From Chitinophagaceae bacterium (GTDB lineage Bacteria; Bacteroidota; Bacteroidia; Chitinophagales; Chitinophagaceae), in NCBI GenBank assembly GCA_008080615.1, contig VIKJ01000056.1, positions 1 through 11,344 of the forward strand: 11,344 nt of DNA, given 5' to 3'. A program made the translations under genes and the position numbers. Positions within the stretch are counted from its first letter, which is position 1; every line of letters begins with the position of its first letter. Below are positions 1-8,092 of the stretch, piece by piece. The notes beneath the pieces are model-generated. The model saw only the letters and a list, made by a program, of their open reading frames with translations. It ran no database searches and was not told the DNA's origin.

Positions 1-192
1 GATTCTCCAAGACCAACCATAAGCTTAAAAGATTATGCTTACAATGAATTGCGTTATAAAGTATTAACCATAACCAATCCTACAGAAGCAGAAAGGTTAA
101 TGAAACATGCACAGGAACTGGTAAACTTAAAGTGGAAAAACTACGAAGAACTAGCCACCAAAAAAGCAAGTGATTTTGTTCCTTTAGCATAA
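1..192 (+). CDS. nifJ: Pyruvate:ferredoxin (flavodoxin) oxidoreductase, C-terminal end (partial)
   Basis: An open frame enters from the left edge and ends at TAA 190-192, leaving the last 63 residues. They read like the extreme C-terminus of single-chain pyruvate:ferredoxin oxidoreductase: a YAYNELRYKVLT stretch, then NPTEAERLMKHAQELVNLKW and a short helical tail (KNYEELATKK). The enzyme oxidatively decarboxylates pyruvate to acetyl-CoA and passes electrons to ferredoxin or flavodoxin in the cytoplasm. The thiamine-diphosphate and iron-sulfur domains lie outside the window, so the call rests on the tail alone and on its neighbour. A DHOD-like gene immediately downstream of this oxidoreductase is, as I recall, a common arrangement in Bacteroidota. 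The next gene starts 6 bases after the stop, so the two are almost certainly co-transcribed. Confidence 0.75.
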   Translation, partial: DSPRPTISLKDYAYNELRYKVLTITNPTEAERLMKHAQELVNLKWKNYEELATKKASDFVPLA

Positions 193-198
193 TAAATT

Positions 199-1191
199 AT
201 GAGTATGAAAATGAATGCACAATACTTAGGGTTACAGTTAAACTCTCCAATTATAGTTTCAGCATGTACCTTATCGAATGAAACAGATAATATTGTAAAA
301 ATGGAAGACAATGGCGCTGGGGCTGTTGTAATGTTCTCTCTTTTTGAAGAACAAATTAAAAAAGAAGAAGCCCGCTTTAAAAATATTATCTCTTCTACTA
401 CCAATTCTTTTCCTGAAGCATTGGATTATTTTCCAGAGCTGGAAGAATTTAATATGGGTAGTGACGAATACTTAGAAGGTATTAGAAAAGCAAAAGAGCG
501 TGTAAAAATACCCATCATTGGTAGTTTAAATGGCATCACCAATGAGGGTTGGATTGAGTATGCAAAAAAAATGGAACAAGCTGGGGCTGATGCCATTGAA
601 GTGAATGTGTTTTTTATTCCAGCAGATATCACTGTATCTTCTTCGGAAGTTGAACACCGTTATTTAAATATCATTCAAACAGTAAAACAATCGGTAAGCA
701 TTCCAGTATCTGTTAAAATAAATCCTTATTTCAGTGCAATGGGGAATATGGCCATAAGGATGCAAGAATCAGGGGCAGATGGACTTGTTTTATTTAACCG
801 TTTTTATCAACCCGATTTTGATATCAATGAGTTATTGATTAAAACAGATTTACACTATAGTGATTCCAATGAAATTAGGTTGCCCCTTCTTTGGACAGCA
901 TTGCTTTATGGAAAAACAACCATGTCTTTGGCTGCAACAACTGGTGTACAAAGCGCAATAGAGGTAATCAAATATATTTTAGCAGGTTCAGATGTTGTGA
1001 TGACCGCATCGTCATTGTATAAAAATGGGATCCCCTATTTAAAAATGATGAACAAAGAATTACAAGATTGGATGTATATGATGGGCTTTGATAGTTTAGA
1101 TGCTTTCAAAGGATTAATGAGTCAACAACATATAGCCGATCCTACTGCCTATGAAAGGGCAAACTATATTAAAATTATAGAAGGAGCTTAG
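199..1191 (+). CDS. Dihydroorotate dehydrogenase-like FMN protein
   Basis: The 330-residue protein has the TIM-barrel layout of the DHOD/PreA flavoprotein family. An N-terminal LGLQLNSPIIVSACTLS segment is the usual LKNPIVSAPM-type opening. It is followed by IPIIGSLNG (about 104-112), AGADAIEVNV (128-137), IPVSVKINP (168-176, with a lysine that probably contacts FMN), SGADGLVLFNRF (191-202) and a phosphate-binding end around IEVIKYILAGSDVVMTAS (254-271). The loop that carries the catalytic Cys or Ser in true DHODs (NxSCPN) reads VNVFFIPAD, so pyrimidine synthesis is unlikely to be its job. Such proteins are usually annotated only as 'dihydroorotate dehydrogenase-like'. The start ATG lies 6 bases after the oxidoreductase stop; in-frame ATGs also occur at codons 3 and 5 and could be used instead. 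Linkage suggests a redox role with pyruvate:ferredoxin oxidoreductase, but substrate and partner are unknown. Confidence 0.85.
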   Translation: MSMKMNAQYLGLQLNSPIIVSACTLSNETDNIVKMEDNGAGAVVMFSLFEEQIKKEEARFKNIISSTTNSFPEALDYFPELEEFNMGSDEYLEGIRKAKERVKIPIIGSLNGITNEGWIEYAKKMEQAGADAIEVNVFFIPADITVSSSEVEHRYLNIIQTVKQSVSIPVSVKINPYFSAMGNMAIRMQESGADGLVLFNRFYQPDFDINELLIKTDLHYSDSNEIRLPLLWTALLYGKTTMSLAATTGVQSAIEVIKYILAGSDVVMTASSLYKNGIPYLKMMNKELQDWMYMMGFDSLDAFKGLMSQQHIADPTAYERANYIKIIEGA

Positions 1192-1222
1192 TATCTTCAG
1201 ATATCAAGTTTAATTATACTGC

Positions 1223-2887
1223 ATGAAATCGGATTATGAAATTGCCAACGAAAAACCCATTCCTCCTATTAGTATTGTAGCAGAGAAAATGGGAATGGAT
1301 CCTGAATTATTAATTCCTTATGGGAATACTAAGGCAAAAATCAATATTACCCAATTTGATGAAACCAAAATAGCTGCATCAAAACTTATATTGGTAACTG
1401 CCATCACACCTACAAAAGCAGGAATTGGCAAAACAACAACTTCAGTAGGGCTTGCCGATGGACTAAAAAAAATAAATAAAAAAGTGGTATTGGCGTTGAG
1501 GGAACCTTCTTTAGGCCCATGCTTTGGCATGAAAGGAGGCGCAGCTGGCGGAGGCTATTCACAGGTAGTGCCAATGGAAGATATCAACCTGCATTTTACA
1601 GGAGATTTTCATGCAATCACTTCAGCCAATAATACACTTGCTTCTCTACTTGATAATTATCGTTTTTACAATAGAGGTAAGCAAGAAGGTATTAAAACTG
1701 TTTTAATTAAACGTTGCTTGGATGTAAATGACAGGGTATTAAGAAAAGTTGTTACTGCGCTAAACGGGCCAAATAATGGCATCACTTCAGAAACCGGCTT
1801 TGATATAACACCAGCAAGTGAACTCATGGCAGTATTGTGTTTGTCTGAGGGCTTAGCAGATTTAAGAAATAAGATAGATGAGATGTTGCTTGGATTTACT
1901 TTTGCAGGAGCACCATTCACTACAAAAGATTTGGGTGTTACTGGCGCTATTACAGCACTCTTAAAAGATGCCATTCAACCTAATCTAGTTCAAACTTTAG
2001 AAGGTTGCCCTGCAATTGTTCATGGTGGGCCATTTGCTAATATTGCACATGGCTGTAATTCTATCATGGCCACTAAAACCGCTATGCAATTAGGCGATTA
2101 TGTTGTTACTGAAGCCGGATTTGCTAGTGATTTAGGAGCAGAGAAATTTTTCAATATCAAATGTAGAAAAGCTGGGATAACACCTGCAATGTCGGTACTA
2201 GTAGCCACTTCACAAGCGCTAAAATTAAGTGGCGGAATTAGTGAAACCGAAATGAAATTACCCAATTTATCCGCATTGGAAAAAGGGCTATTGAATGTTG
2301 CCAAACACATAGGCATCTTACAATCTTTTCATCAAAAAATATTGGTGGTTTTAAATAAATATCATTTTGATACACCAGAAGAGATCAATTTTATGCGCAA
2401 CTGGTGCTTGCAAAAAGGAGTATCTTTTGCTGTAAACGATGCATTTGCTTTAGGTGGCAATGGTGCAATCGAAATGGCAGAGGAAGTAGTGAAAATTTGT
2501 AAAAACCCTTCTCCAGCTATACATCATACCTACGAACTCTCCGACGATATAGAAACAAAAATGAATAAAATTGTTCAAAATATCTACGGGGGAAAGGGCG
2601 TGATTTTGTATAAAAAAGCGCAGGAAATGATTAAAAAAATTAACCAATTGGGTTTAGCGCATTTGCCCGTTTGTATGGCAAAAACTCAATATTCTTTTAC
2701 AGATGATCCAAGCAACCCAGGCTTAGATGGTAACTTTCATATAGATGTAGAAGATTTGGTAATTAATAAAGGCGCCGGATTTATTGTTGCGGTTTGTGGT
2801 GAAATCATGCGAATGCCTGGTTTACCCAAAGTTCCTCAAGCCAATTTTATTGACGTTGTTGATGGAAAAATTATTGGAGTGAGTTAA
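1223..2887 (+). CDS. fhs: Formate--tetrahydrofolate ligase
   Basis: The 554-residue protein, close to the usual 556, is formyltetrahydrofolate synthetase. It makes 10-formyl-THF from formate, THF and ATP in cytoplasmic one-carbon metabolism. The nucleotide-binding P-loop TPTKAGIGKTTT is at residues 62-73. It is followed by REPSLGPCFGMKGGAAGG (93-110), GYSQVVPMEDINLHFTGDFH (111-130), the LDVNDRVLR segment (167-174), FDITPASELMAVLCL (193-207), PNLVQTLEG (253-261) and FANIAHGCNS (271-280). All are family signatures along the whole length, so the gene is intact. Two small departures are AGIGK where AGEGK is typical, and SANN where AHN is typical. It starts 31 bases after the DHOD-like gene and is probably in the same operon; I see no convincing promoter in that gap. 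Its 3' end overlaps the convergent gene on the other strand. Confidence 0.97.
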   Translation: MKSDYEIANEKPIPPISIVAEKMGMDPELLIPYGNTKAKINITQFDETKIAASKLILVTAITPTKAGIGKTTTSVGLADGLKKINKKVVLALREPSLGPCFGMKGGAAGGGYSQVVPMEDINLHFTGDFHAITSANNTLASLLDNYRFYNRGKQEGIKTVLIKRCLDVNDRVLRKVVTALNGPNNGITSETGFDITPASELMAVLCLSEGLADLRNKIDEMLLGFTFAGAPFTTKDLGVTGAITALLKDAIQPNLVQTLEGCPAIVHGGPFANIAHGCNSIMATKTAMQLGDYVVTEAGFASDLGAEKFFNIKCRKAGITPAMSVLVATSQALKLSGGISETEMKLPNLSALEKGLLNVAKHIGILQSFHQKILVVLNKYHFDTPEEINFMRNWCLQKGVSFAVNDAFALGGNGAIEMAEEVVKICKNPSPAIHHTYELSDDIETKMNKIVQNIYGGKGVILYKKAQEMIKKINQLGLAHLPVCMAKTQYSFTDDPSNPGLDGNFHIDVEDLVINKGAGFIVAVCGEIMRMPGLPKVPQANFIDVVDGKIIGVS

Positions 2888-3266
2888 ACTCGTAATAAGG
2901 AATTTCATCATGACTTTCTTGCTCTAGCTGATTCCAATAGGCCAATGTTACTACATGTCCTTTAGCTGTTTTAAGTGAACGCCCAAAAATGGCGTTGATG
3001 GCATTAAAAGTATAATCAGTTACCCCAACAGTAAATGTTTCAGGTGCAGTAGGAGTAGGTTGAACAGCTTGCTGCTCCTCTCCTTCTTTAGGTACGGCCG
3101 CAGCTACTGCCTTAGGAGCTGGTGATGGAACAACCACAACAGAAAATCCATTTGCAGTAAACAAGTCCTTTAAAAAAGGAACGCGCAAAGCTGTAACATT
3201 TTTTTCAACGATGCCACACTTAATACCATCCAACTCCTCAAATTCATGATTTTTATTAATAGCCAT
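2871..3266 (-). CDS. Uncharacterised two-repeat protein at the end of the nuo operon
   Basis: I do not recognise this 131-residue protein. No signal peptide or membrane helix is visible, so it is probably cytoplasmic. It has two compact segments, about residues 18-46 and 79-107, joined by a flexible linker of about 30 residues rich in Ala, Pro, Glu and Gln. The two segments align without gaps (GIVEKNVTALRVPF against GVTDYTFNAINAIF, then LFTANG against LKTAKG), with about 8 identities in 29, so they look like an internal duplication with a helix-then-strand pattern. Its ATG is 5 bases downstream of the nuoN stop, so it is very likely expressed with complex I. Its last 17 bases, including the stop, overlap the end of fhs on the opposite strand. 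The close operon position, Ala/Pro linker and repeat symmetry support a real gene. A role as a complex I accessory or assembly factor is only a guess from position. Confidence 0.75.
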   Translation of the reverse strand: MAINKNHEFEELDGIKCGIVEKNVTALRVPFLKDLFTANGFSVVVVPSPAPKAVAAAVPKEGEEQQAVQPTPTAPETFTVGVTDYTFNAINAIFGRSLKTAKGHVVTLAYWNQLEQESHDEIPYYEFNSLQ

Positions 3267-3271
3267 AATAA

Positions 3272-4669
3272 TTAATGTAATGTTTGTATATAATCAAAAA
3301 TCCATCCCATTAAGCCAACTAGTACAATACCAGCAGCACAAATAATCATTGCTAATTTTACAGGTGCACTTGTTTTGATTGTAGCAATAGGTTTTTCATT
3401 TTTATCCATGAAGATGGCTCTTGTTACGCGCAAATAATAATAAAGAGAAACAATCATATTAAGCGTAGCAAAAATCATGAAACCAAAATTGGCTTTAGCA
3501 CCACCTGCAGTTAATAAAAATAATTTACCAAAGAACCCCGCTGTTGGTGGAACTCCTGCTAAAGAAAATAAAGCCAATGCCAATATCCAGCTTAAGAATG
3601 GATTGGTTTGATAAAGTCCTTTATAATCATTGATATTTTCTTTATGGGTATTTTCAGATATAACAGCAATAACTCCAAAAGCTGCCAGATTAGAAAAGAG
3701 GTAAATCAGTACAAAATAAATAACAGATGAAATACCCATTTCAGTGCCATTGCTTACCCCCACTAAAATAAAACCCACCTGTGCAATGGAAGAAAAAGCC
3801 AAGAATCGTTTCATATTCTGTTGGCGCATGGCAAACAGGTTACCTACTAACATAGTAGCCGCAGCTAGTATCATTAACAATAAGTACCAAACCTGTTGAA
3901 GCGGTAAAAAAACTTTATATAAAACGGTAAGTAAAATAAAAGCGATGGCGCCTTTTGAAATAACTGAAAGAAAGGAAGTAACTGCTATGGGCGAACCTTC
4001 ATAAACATCAGCCGTCCAAAAATGGAATGGCACAATGGATAGTTTAAAAGCAAATGCGCTAAATAAAAAGATAAATGCCAAGGTATATAAAGTTGACCCA
4101 TCTGCCAGTAGAGGCAGTTCGTTAAAACTAATCGTTCCTGTTACTCCGTAAATTAAAGAAATACCAAACAACAATATTCCAGAAGAAAAAGCAGAAGAAA
4201 GAATCATTTTCATTGCACCTTCGGAAGAGCTTTTCTTATCCAAATCAAAATTAGCCAATGCTGCAATTGGTATGGTTGCCAATTCTAATGCCAAATAAAA
4301 GATCAATAAATTACCACTAGATATTAAGCAAAACATGCCCAACAATGCAGAAAGCATGAGTAAAAAGAATTCAGCCAGGTTAGCCGTTTTCTTTAGCCAA
4401 TCTGTATTTAATAGTGCAATTAAATAAACTCCTAGGTTCAAGATATTTTTTTCAAAAGCTATTAAAGGGGATGTGTAAAACATATCGCCAAATAAATTGC
4501 CTTCTGTATTAAAAAAGAATCCAATGATCAAATTAGCCAATAGTGACAGTTGAATAATTGGAAGTAATCGATCATTACTCATCCCCTTGCCCACTTTAAT
4601 AAATAGCAGACCAAAAATGATGACTGTAATCACCAATTCACTTTTCATTAATAGGAGCAACTCATTCAT
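3272..4669 (-). CDS. nuoN: NADH-quinone oxidoreductase (complex I) subunit N
   Basis: The 465-residue protein is almost entirely hydrophobic and is one of the three antiporter-like, proton-translocating subunits of the complex I membrane arm. The key charged residues are present: Glu129 in LALELATIP (helix 5) and Lys209 in AFAFKLSIVPFHFWTADVYE (helix 7, residues 205-224). NMKRFLAFSSIAQVGF (helix 10 region) and GVPPTAGFFGK in the C-terminal half are also typical. The length is near the usual 460-490 and there is no frame break, so the gene appears functional. The start ATG is 11 bases after the nuoM stop, and the following unknown gene begins 5 bases after its own stop, consistent with one polycistronic message. 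Confidence 0.96.
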   Translation of the reverse strand: MNELLLLMKSELVITVIIFGLLFIKVGKGMSNDRLLPIIQLSLLANLIIGFFFNTEGNLFGDMFYTSPLIAFEKNILNLGVYLIALLNTDWLKKTANLAEFFLLMLSALLGMFCLISSGNLLIFYLALELATIPIAALANFDLDKKSSSEGAMKMILSSAFSSGILLFGISLIYGVTGTISFNELPLLADGSTLYTLAFIFLFSAFAFKLSIVPFHFWTADVYEGSPIAVTSFLSVISKGAIAFILLTVLYKVFLPLQQVWYLLLMILAAATMLVGNLFAMRQQNMKRFLAFSSIAQVGFILVGVSNGTEMGISSVIYFVLIYLFSNLAAFGVIAVISENTHKENINDYKGLYQTNPFLSWILALALFSLAGVPPTAGFFGKLFLLTAGGAKANFGFMIFATLNMIVSLYYYLRVTRAIFMDKNEKPIATIKTSAPVKLAMIICAAGIVLVGLMGWIFDYIQTLH

Positions 4670-4680
4670 CCTTTTGTATT

Positions 4681-6159
4681 TTATTTTCCTGCAATTCTAT
4701 TTGAAATAATTTCAGCACCCGGAGCTAGCAAATCATTTAACCAACCTGGCGCAATACCAATACTTATAATCCCAGCTAATAATATAATCGCTGCCCATTT
4801 TTCATTCCAATGCGCATCTTTCAATTCGGCAAAATCGCTATTGGTGATTGGGCCCATTGCTGTTCTAGTAACCGCTCTTAAAATATAAACAGCTGTAACA
4901 ACTATAGACATAGCAGCAGCAATAGTGGCTATCCTATGAAACAAATCATCGTTTTGCCAAGAGCCAACAAATACAGTCATTTCTGCAACAAACCCACTTA
5001 ATCCAGGCAAACCCAATGAGCACAAACCAACAATAAATAATACTGTAGTAATAAATGGCATTACTTTCATTAAGCCTCCCATTTCATCCACCATTCTAGT
5101 ATGGGTTCTATCATATATCATCCCAATTACGGCAAAGAATAGGGCTGTCATCAAGCCATGAGAAATCATTTGCATCAATGCTCCAGTAATAGCTGTTTGC
5201 GTTAACATGCCCATTGCCAGCAAACTAAAGCCTACATGGCTAATAGAAGAATAAGCATTGATGTATTTTAAATCACGCTGCATCATGGTTACAAATGCTC
5301 CATACAAAATAGCAATGGATGAAAGCAAAATGATGATATCGGCGTATTGTTTTGCGCCCTCTGGCAACAAGTATATAGCTACCCTTAAACAGCCATAGCC
5401 TCCTAGTTTCATGGAAATTCCCGCCAAAAACATAGAACCAGCTGTTGGTGCAGAAGAGTGTCCATCTGGCACCCAAGTATGCAATGGGAAAAGGGCTGTA
5501 AACACACCAAATCCTACAAATAATAAAGGAAATAATATGGTTTGCCTTGCAGGTTCAATAATAATTTGAGACAAATTAACTAAATCAAATTCATGACCTC
5601 CAATAAAATACAAGCCCAACATACCAACTAAAATTAATGCCGATCCAAACATGAGCATCAATACCAATTTATTGGCACAGTATTCTTTTTTTCCACTACC
5701 CCAAATTCCAATTAATAAATATTTAGGGATAACAGAAATTTCGAGGAAGAAAAACAGAATAAATAAGTTCAAGGAAATAAAGAATCCATAAGCTCCCAAT
5801 GCAAGTAATAACAAAAGGAAATAAAACTCTTTGGTCATCTTTTCTACATTCCAAGATACCAATACCCCAGCTACTACAACTAAAGCTGTAAGCAAAATCA
5901 TTGATACAGATATTCCATCTACACCAAAATGGAAATGTATGTTGAGTGATTGAATTAAAGGATACTGTTGTTCAAATAAAAACTGTGCAGTGTTATTACC
6001 TGCTCTTTCGGCCCTAAATGCAAAAAGCAATAGCAATGCCAACACTATTTGTAATAGCGATCCTATTAATGCAATTACCCTAACCTGCTGTTTAGAGCGA
6101 GAGAGCAATACAGCCAAGGCAGTAAGTAAAGGAAGTCCTAAAAATAATAATACATTCAT
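4681..6159 (-). CDS. nuoM: NADH-quinone oxidoreductase (complex I) subunit M
   Basis: The 492-residue antiporter-like membrane subunit belongs to the distal half of the complex I membrane arm. I chose the ATG at 6159, giving MNVLLFLGLPLL; a TTG one codon upstream is less likely. The helix-5 glutamate is present (Glu140 in FFFLEISVIPKYLL), as are FPLHTWVPDGHSSAPTAG (224-241), the lysine-bearing SMKLGGYGCLR segment (249-259) and SSISHVGFSLLAMG. The position of the usual helix-7 lysine (E. coli K234 in AFAVKMP) is occupied by phenylalanine in GFGVFTALFPLHTW. I think this substitution may be typical of a Bacteroidota branch rather than damage, because the rest of the protein is intact. The gene starts 22 bases after the nuoL stop and ends 11 bases before nuoN. 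Confidence 0.96.
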   Translation of the reverse strand: MNVLLFLGLPLLTALAVLLSRSKQQVRVIALIGSLLQIVLALLLLFAFRAERAGNNTAQFLFEQQYPLIQSLNIHFHFGVDGISVSMILLTALVVVAGVLVSWNVEKMTKEFYFLLLLLALGAYGFFISLNLFILFFFLEISVIPKYLLIGIWGSGKKEYCANKLVLMLMFGSALILVGMLGLYFIGGHEFDLVNLSQIIIEPARQTILFPLLFVGFGVFTALFPLHTWVPDGHSSAPTAGSMFLAGISMKLGGYGCLRVAIYLLPEGAKQYADIIILLSSIAILYGAFVTMMQRDLKYINAYSSISHVGFSLLAMGMLTQTAITGALMQMISHGLMTALFFAVIGMIYDRTHTRMVDEMGGLMKVMPFITTVLFIVGLCSLGLPGLSGFVAEMTVFVGSWQNDDLFHRIATIAAAMSIVVTAVYILRAVTRTAMGPITNSDFAELKDAHWNEKWAAIILLAGIISIGIAPGWLNDLLAPGAEIISNRIAGK

Positions 6160-6181
6160 CAATGTTAATTTACCATGGCTT

Positions 6182-8087
6182 TCACCATATATATATAAAC
6201 AATACCGTTAGCAAAATGAGACTGGTTAAAAAATAAATAGCATATGCCTGAACCTTACCAGATTGCCATTTTTTAATACTTTCCGAAACCACTTGTGTAC
6301 CAGCACCTGTTAAATTTACCATGCCATCCACAATGGTTTTATCAAACCAAGCAGCGGGCTTTCCAATTAAATTAAACAAAAGTTTTTTTGTTACAAACAA
6401 GTATACTTCATCCATATAAAATTTATGATAAGCAGCTTTGTATAATCCACCTAAACTAGTTGCCAATCGATTGGGCTGATTGTTCTCCGTTTTATATAAA
6501 TACATTGCTACAAATATGCCTATTAACCCTAAAGCAACTGGAGCTATTGAAAAGCTTAAATGAAAATGAGATGCCAACTCCTTCCCATCTGAACTAACCA
6601 ATGTTCCGAAAGGAATAAATCCGGCAAATGCAGCCCCAATGGCCAATAAAATAAGAGGCAACATCATTACAAAACCACCTTCACCATGATGCTCTTTGTG
6701 TCCTTGAAAAGGTTTACTCCAAAAAATATTGAAATACAACCTAAACATATAAAATGCAGTTAACCCAGATGTTAGTAAGGCAATCCAATAAATGGGTTGA
6801 TTGTGTTGGTATGCCGCTAATAAAATTTCTTCCTTACTAAAAAATCCAGCGAAAGGAGGAACTCCTGCTATAGCTAAACATGCAATTAAAAAAGTCAAAT
6901 GCGTGATAGGCATTTTAGTTCTAAGCCCCCCCATATCTTTCATTTCATTGCTATGTACTGCATGAATTACAGCACCTGCACCTAAGAATAACAATGCTTT
7001 AAATAATGCATGAGTAAATAAGTGAAAAAGCGAAGCAGTATATCCTAAACCTTCTTCACCACCATATTTAGAAACCCCTAACGCAAACATCATGTATCCT
7101 ATTTGCGACATGGTAGAATATGCCAATACCCTTTTGATATCCGTTTGAGTACATGCAATAATTGCAGCAATCTACACCTTCTAATACCTCAGGAGTAGTT
7201 ATGGCAAAAACAGGAAATAGTCTAGCAACCAAATACACACCCGCTACCACCATGGTTGCCGCATGGATTAATGCTGAAACAGGTGTAGGGCCTTCCATCG
7301 CATCAGGCAACCAAATATGCAAAGGGAACAATGCACTCTTTCCCGCACCTCCAATAAATACCAAGGCAGCACCCCAGGTTAATGCTGAAACACCCATAAA
7401 AGAATAAGCCGCGGCTGTTTGTAATTCAGTAGAACCAATTGTAGTTAGTCGAGCAATTAATTCCGAGAAATTGAATGTTCCCGCACAATAAGAAAGGATC
7501 AGTATGCCAATTAAAAAACCAAGATCAGCAAATCTGGTAACAATAAATGCTTTTTTTGCGGCAGCAACAGCACTGGGTTTTTCATAATAATAACCAATGA
7601 GTAAAAAAGAAGAAACCCCTACCAACTCCCAAAAAATGTACATCTGAAAAATATTGGTAGCTAAAACCAAACCAAGCATAGAAAAAGTAAACAAACCTAA
7701 AAATGAATAGTATATAGGAAAGCGCTTCTCCCCTTTCATATAGCCTAAGCTATATATATGCACCATTAATGAAATGAAAGTGACTACAACCAGCATCATA
7801 ACCGAAATAGGATCAATTATAAGCCCCATATCAATCGACATGGTTTCAGTGAATTGCAACCAAACAAATTGCATTGGTATAAATTGCTGATATACCCCTG
7901 CTACTTTACCATATTGAAAAAAGTATTCGTAAGCGGTATGAATTGCCAGTATTGTGGATACAAGCAAAAGCATTGTTCCAATTAAGCCCGCAACTTTATT
8001 GAGATAGCTTTTACCAAATAAGCCCAAAATTAAAAATCCAAGAAAGGGCAATAAGGGTATTAAGGCTATATTAATGATATTTGGCAT
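6182..8087 (-). pseudogene. nuoL: Complex I subunit L, frame broken by an internal deletion
   Basis: Two frames together make a nearly complete NuoL, the distal antiporter-like subunit with a long lateral helix. The first frame runs from ATG 8087 to about 7173 (305 matching residues). It holds Glu154 (FWELVGVSSFLLIGYYYE), Lys250 (GGAGKSALFPLHIWLPDAME) and HAATMVVAGVYLVARLFP. The second runs from about 7171 to TGA 6182 (329 residues), with QTDIKRVLAYSTMSQIGYM, the HLFTHALFKALLFLGAG segment and the C-terminal lateral-helix region. At the join, first-frame EVLEGV is followed by one odd base and then second-frame IAAIIACTQTDIK. Compared with E. coli NuoL as I recall it, about 9 residues are missing, which corresponds to a deletion near 26 bases. 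As written, translation of the first frame adds 34 unrelated residues and stops at 7068. No good start exists for the second frame. It is either a recent real mutation or an assembly fault. Confidence 0.88.
7154..7166. repeat. 13-base palindrome beside the nuoL break
   Basis: TGCAATAATTGCA is a perfect inverted repeat with arms of 6 bases around a central A. It lies 5 bases from the point at 7172 where the nuoL reading frame changes. It falls in the codons of the AAIIAC stretch and could be chance in AT-rich coding DNA. It is recorded because the nuoK break also sits beside a palindrome. Confidence 0.5.
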
Positions 8088-8092
8088 AATGA

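Noticed and set aside
1192..1222. Possible promoter in the 31-base gap before fhs
   Set aside because: The gap is AT-rich, but I could not find a convincing Bacteroidota -33/-7 pair; co-transcription with the upstream genes is simpler.
1666..1974. Open frame of 102 codons antisense to fhs
   Set aside because: It mirrors a strongly conserved part of fhs on the other strand; such frames are expected by chance and nothing else supports it.
2881..2891. Inverted repeat GAGTT-A-AACTC at the fhs stop as a transcription terminator
   Set aside because: The arms are only 5 bases with a one-base loop and no following T-run, too weak for a terminator.
7068..8087. Programmed frameshift or translational bypass joining the two nuoL frames
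   Set aside because: Either would need the whole protein to be encoded, but about 9 residues are missing; no slippery heptamer is seen at the join.
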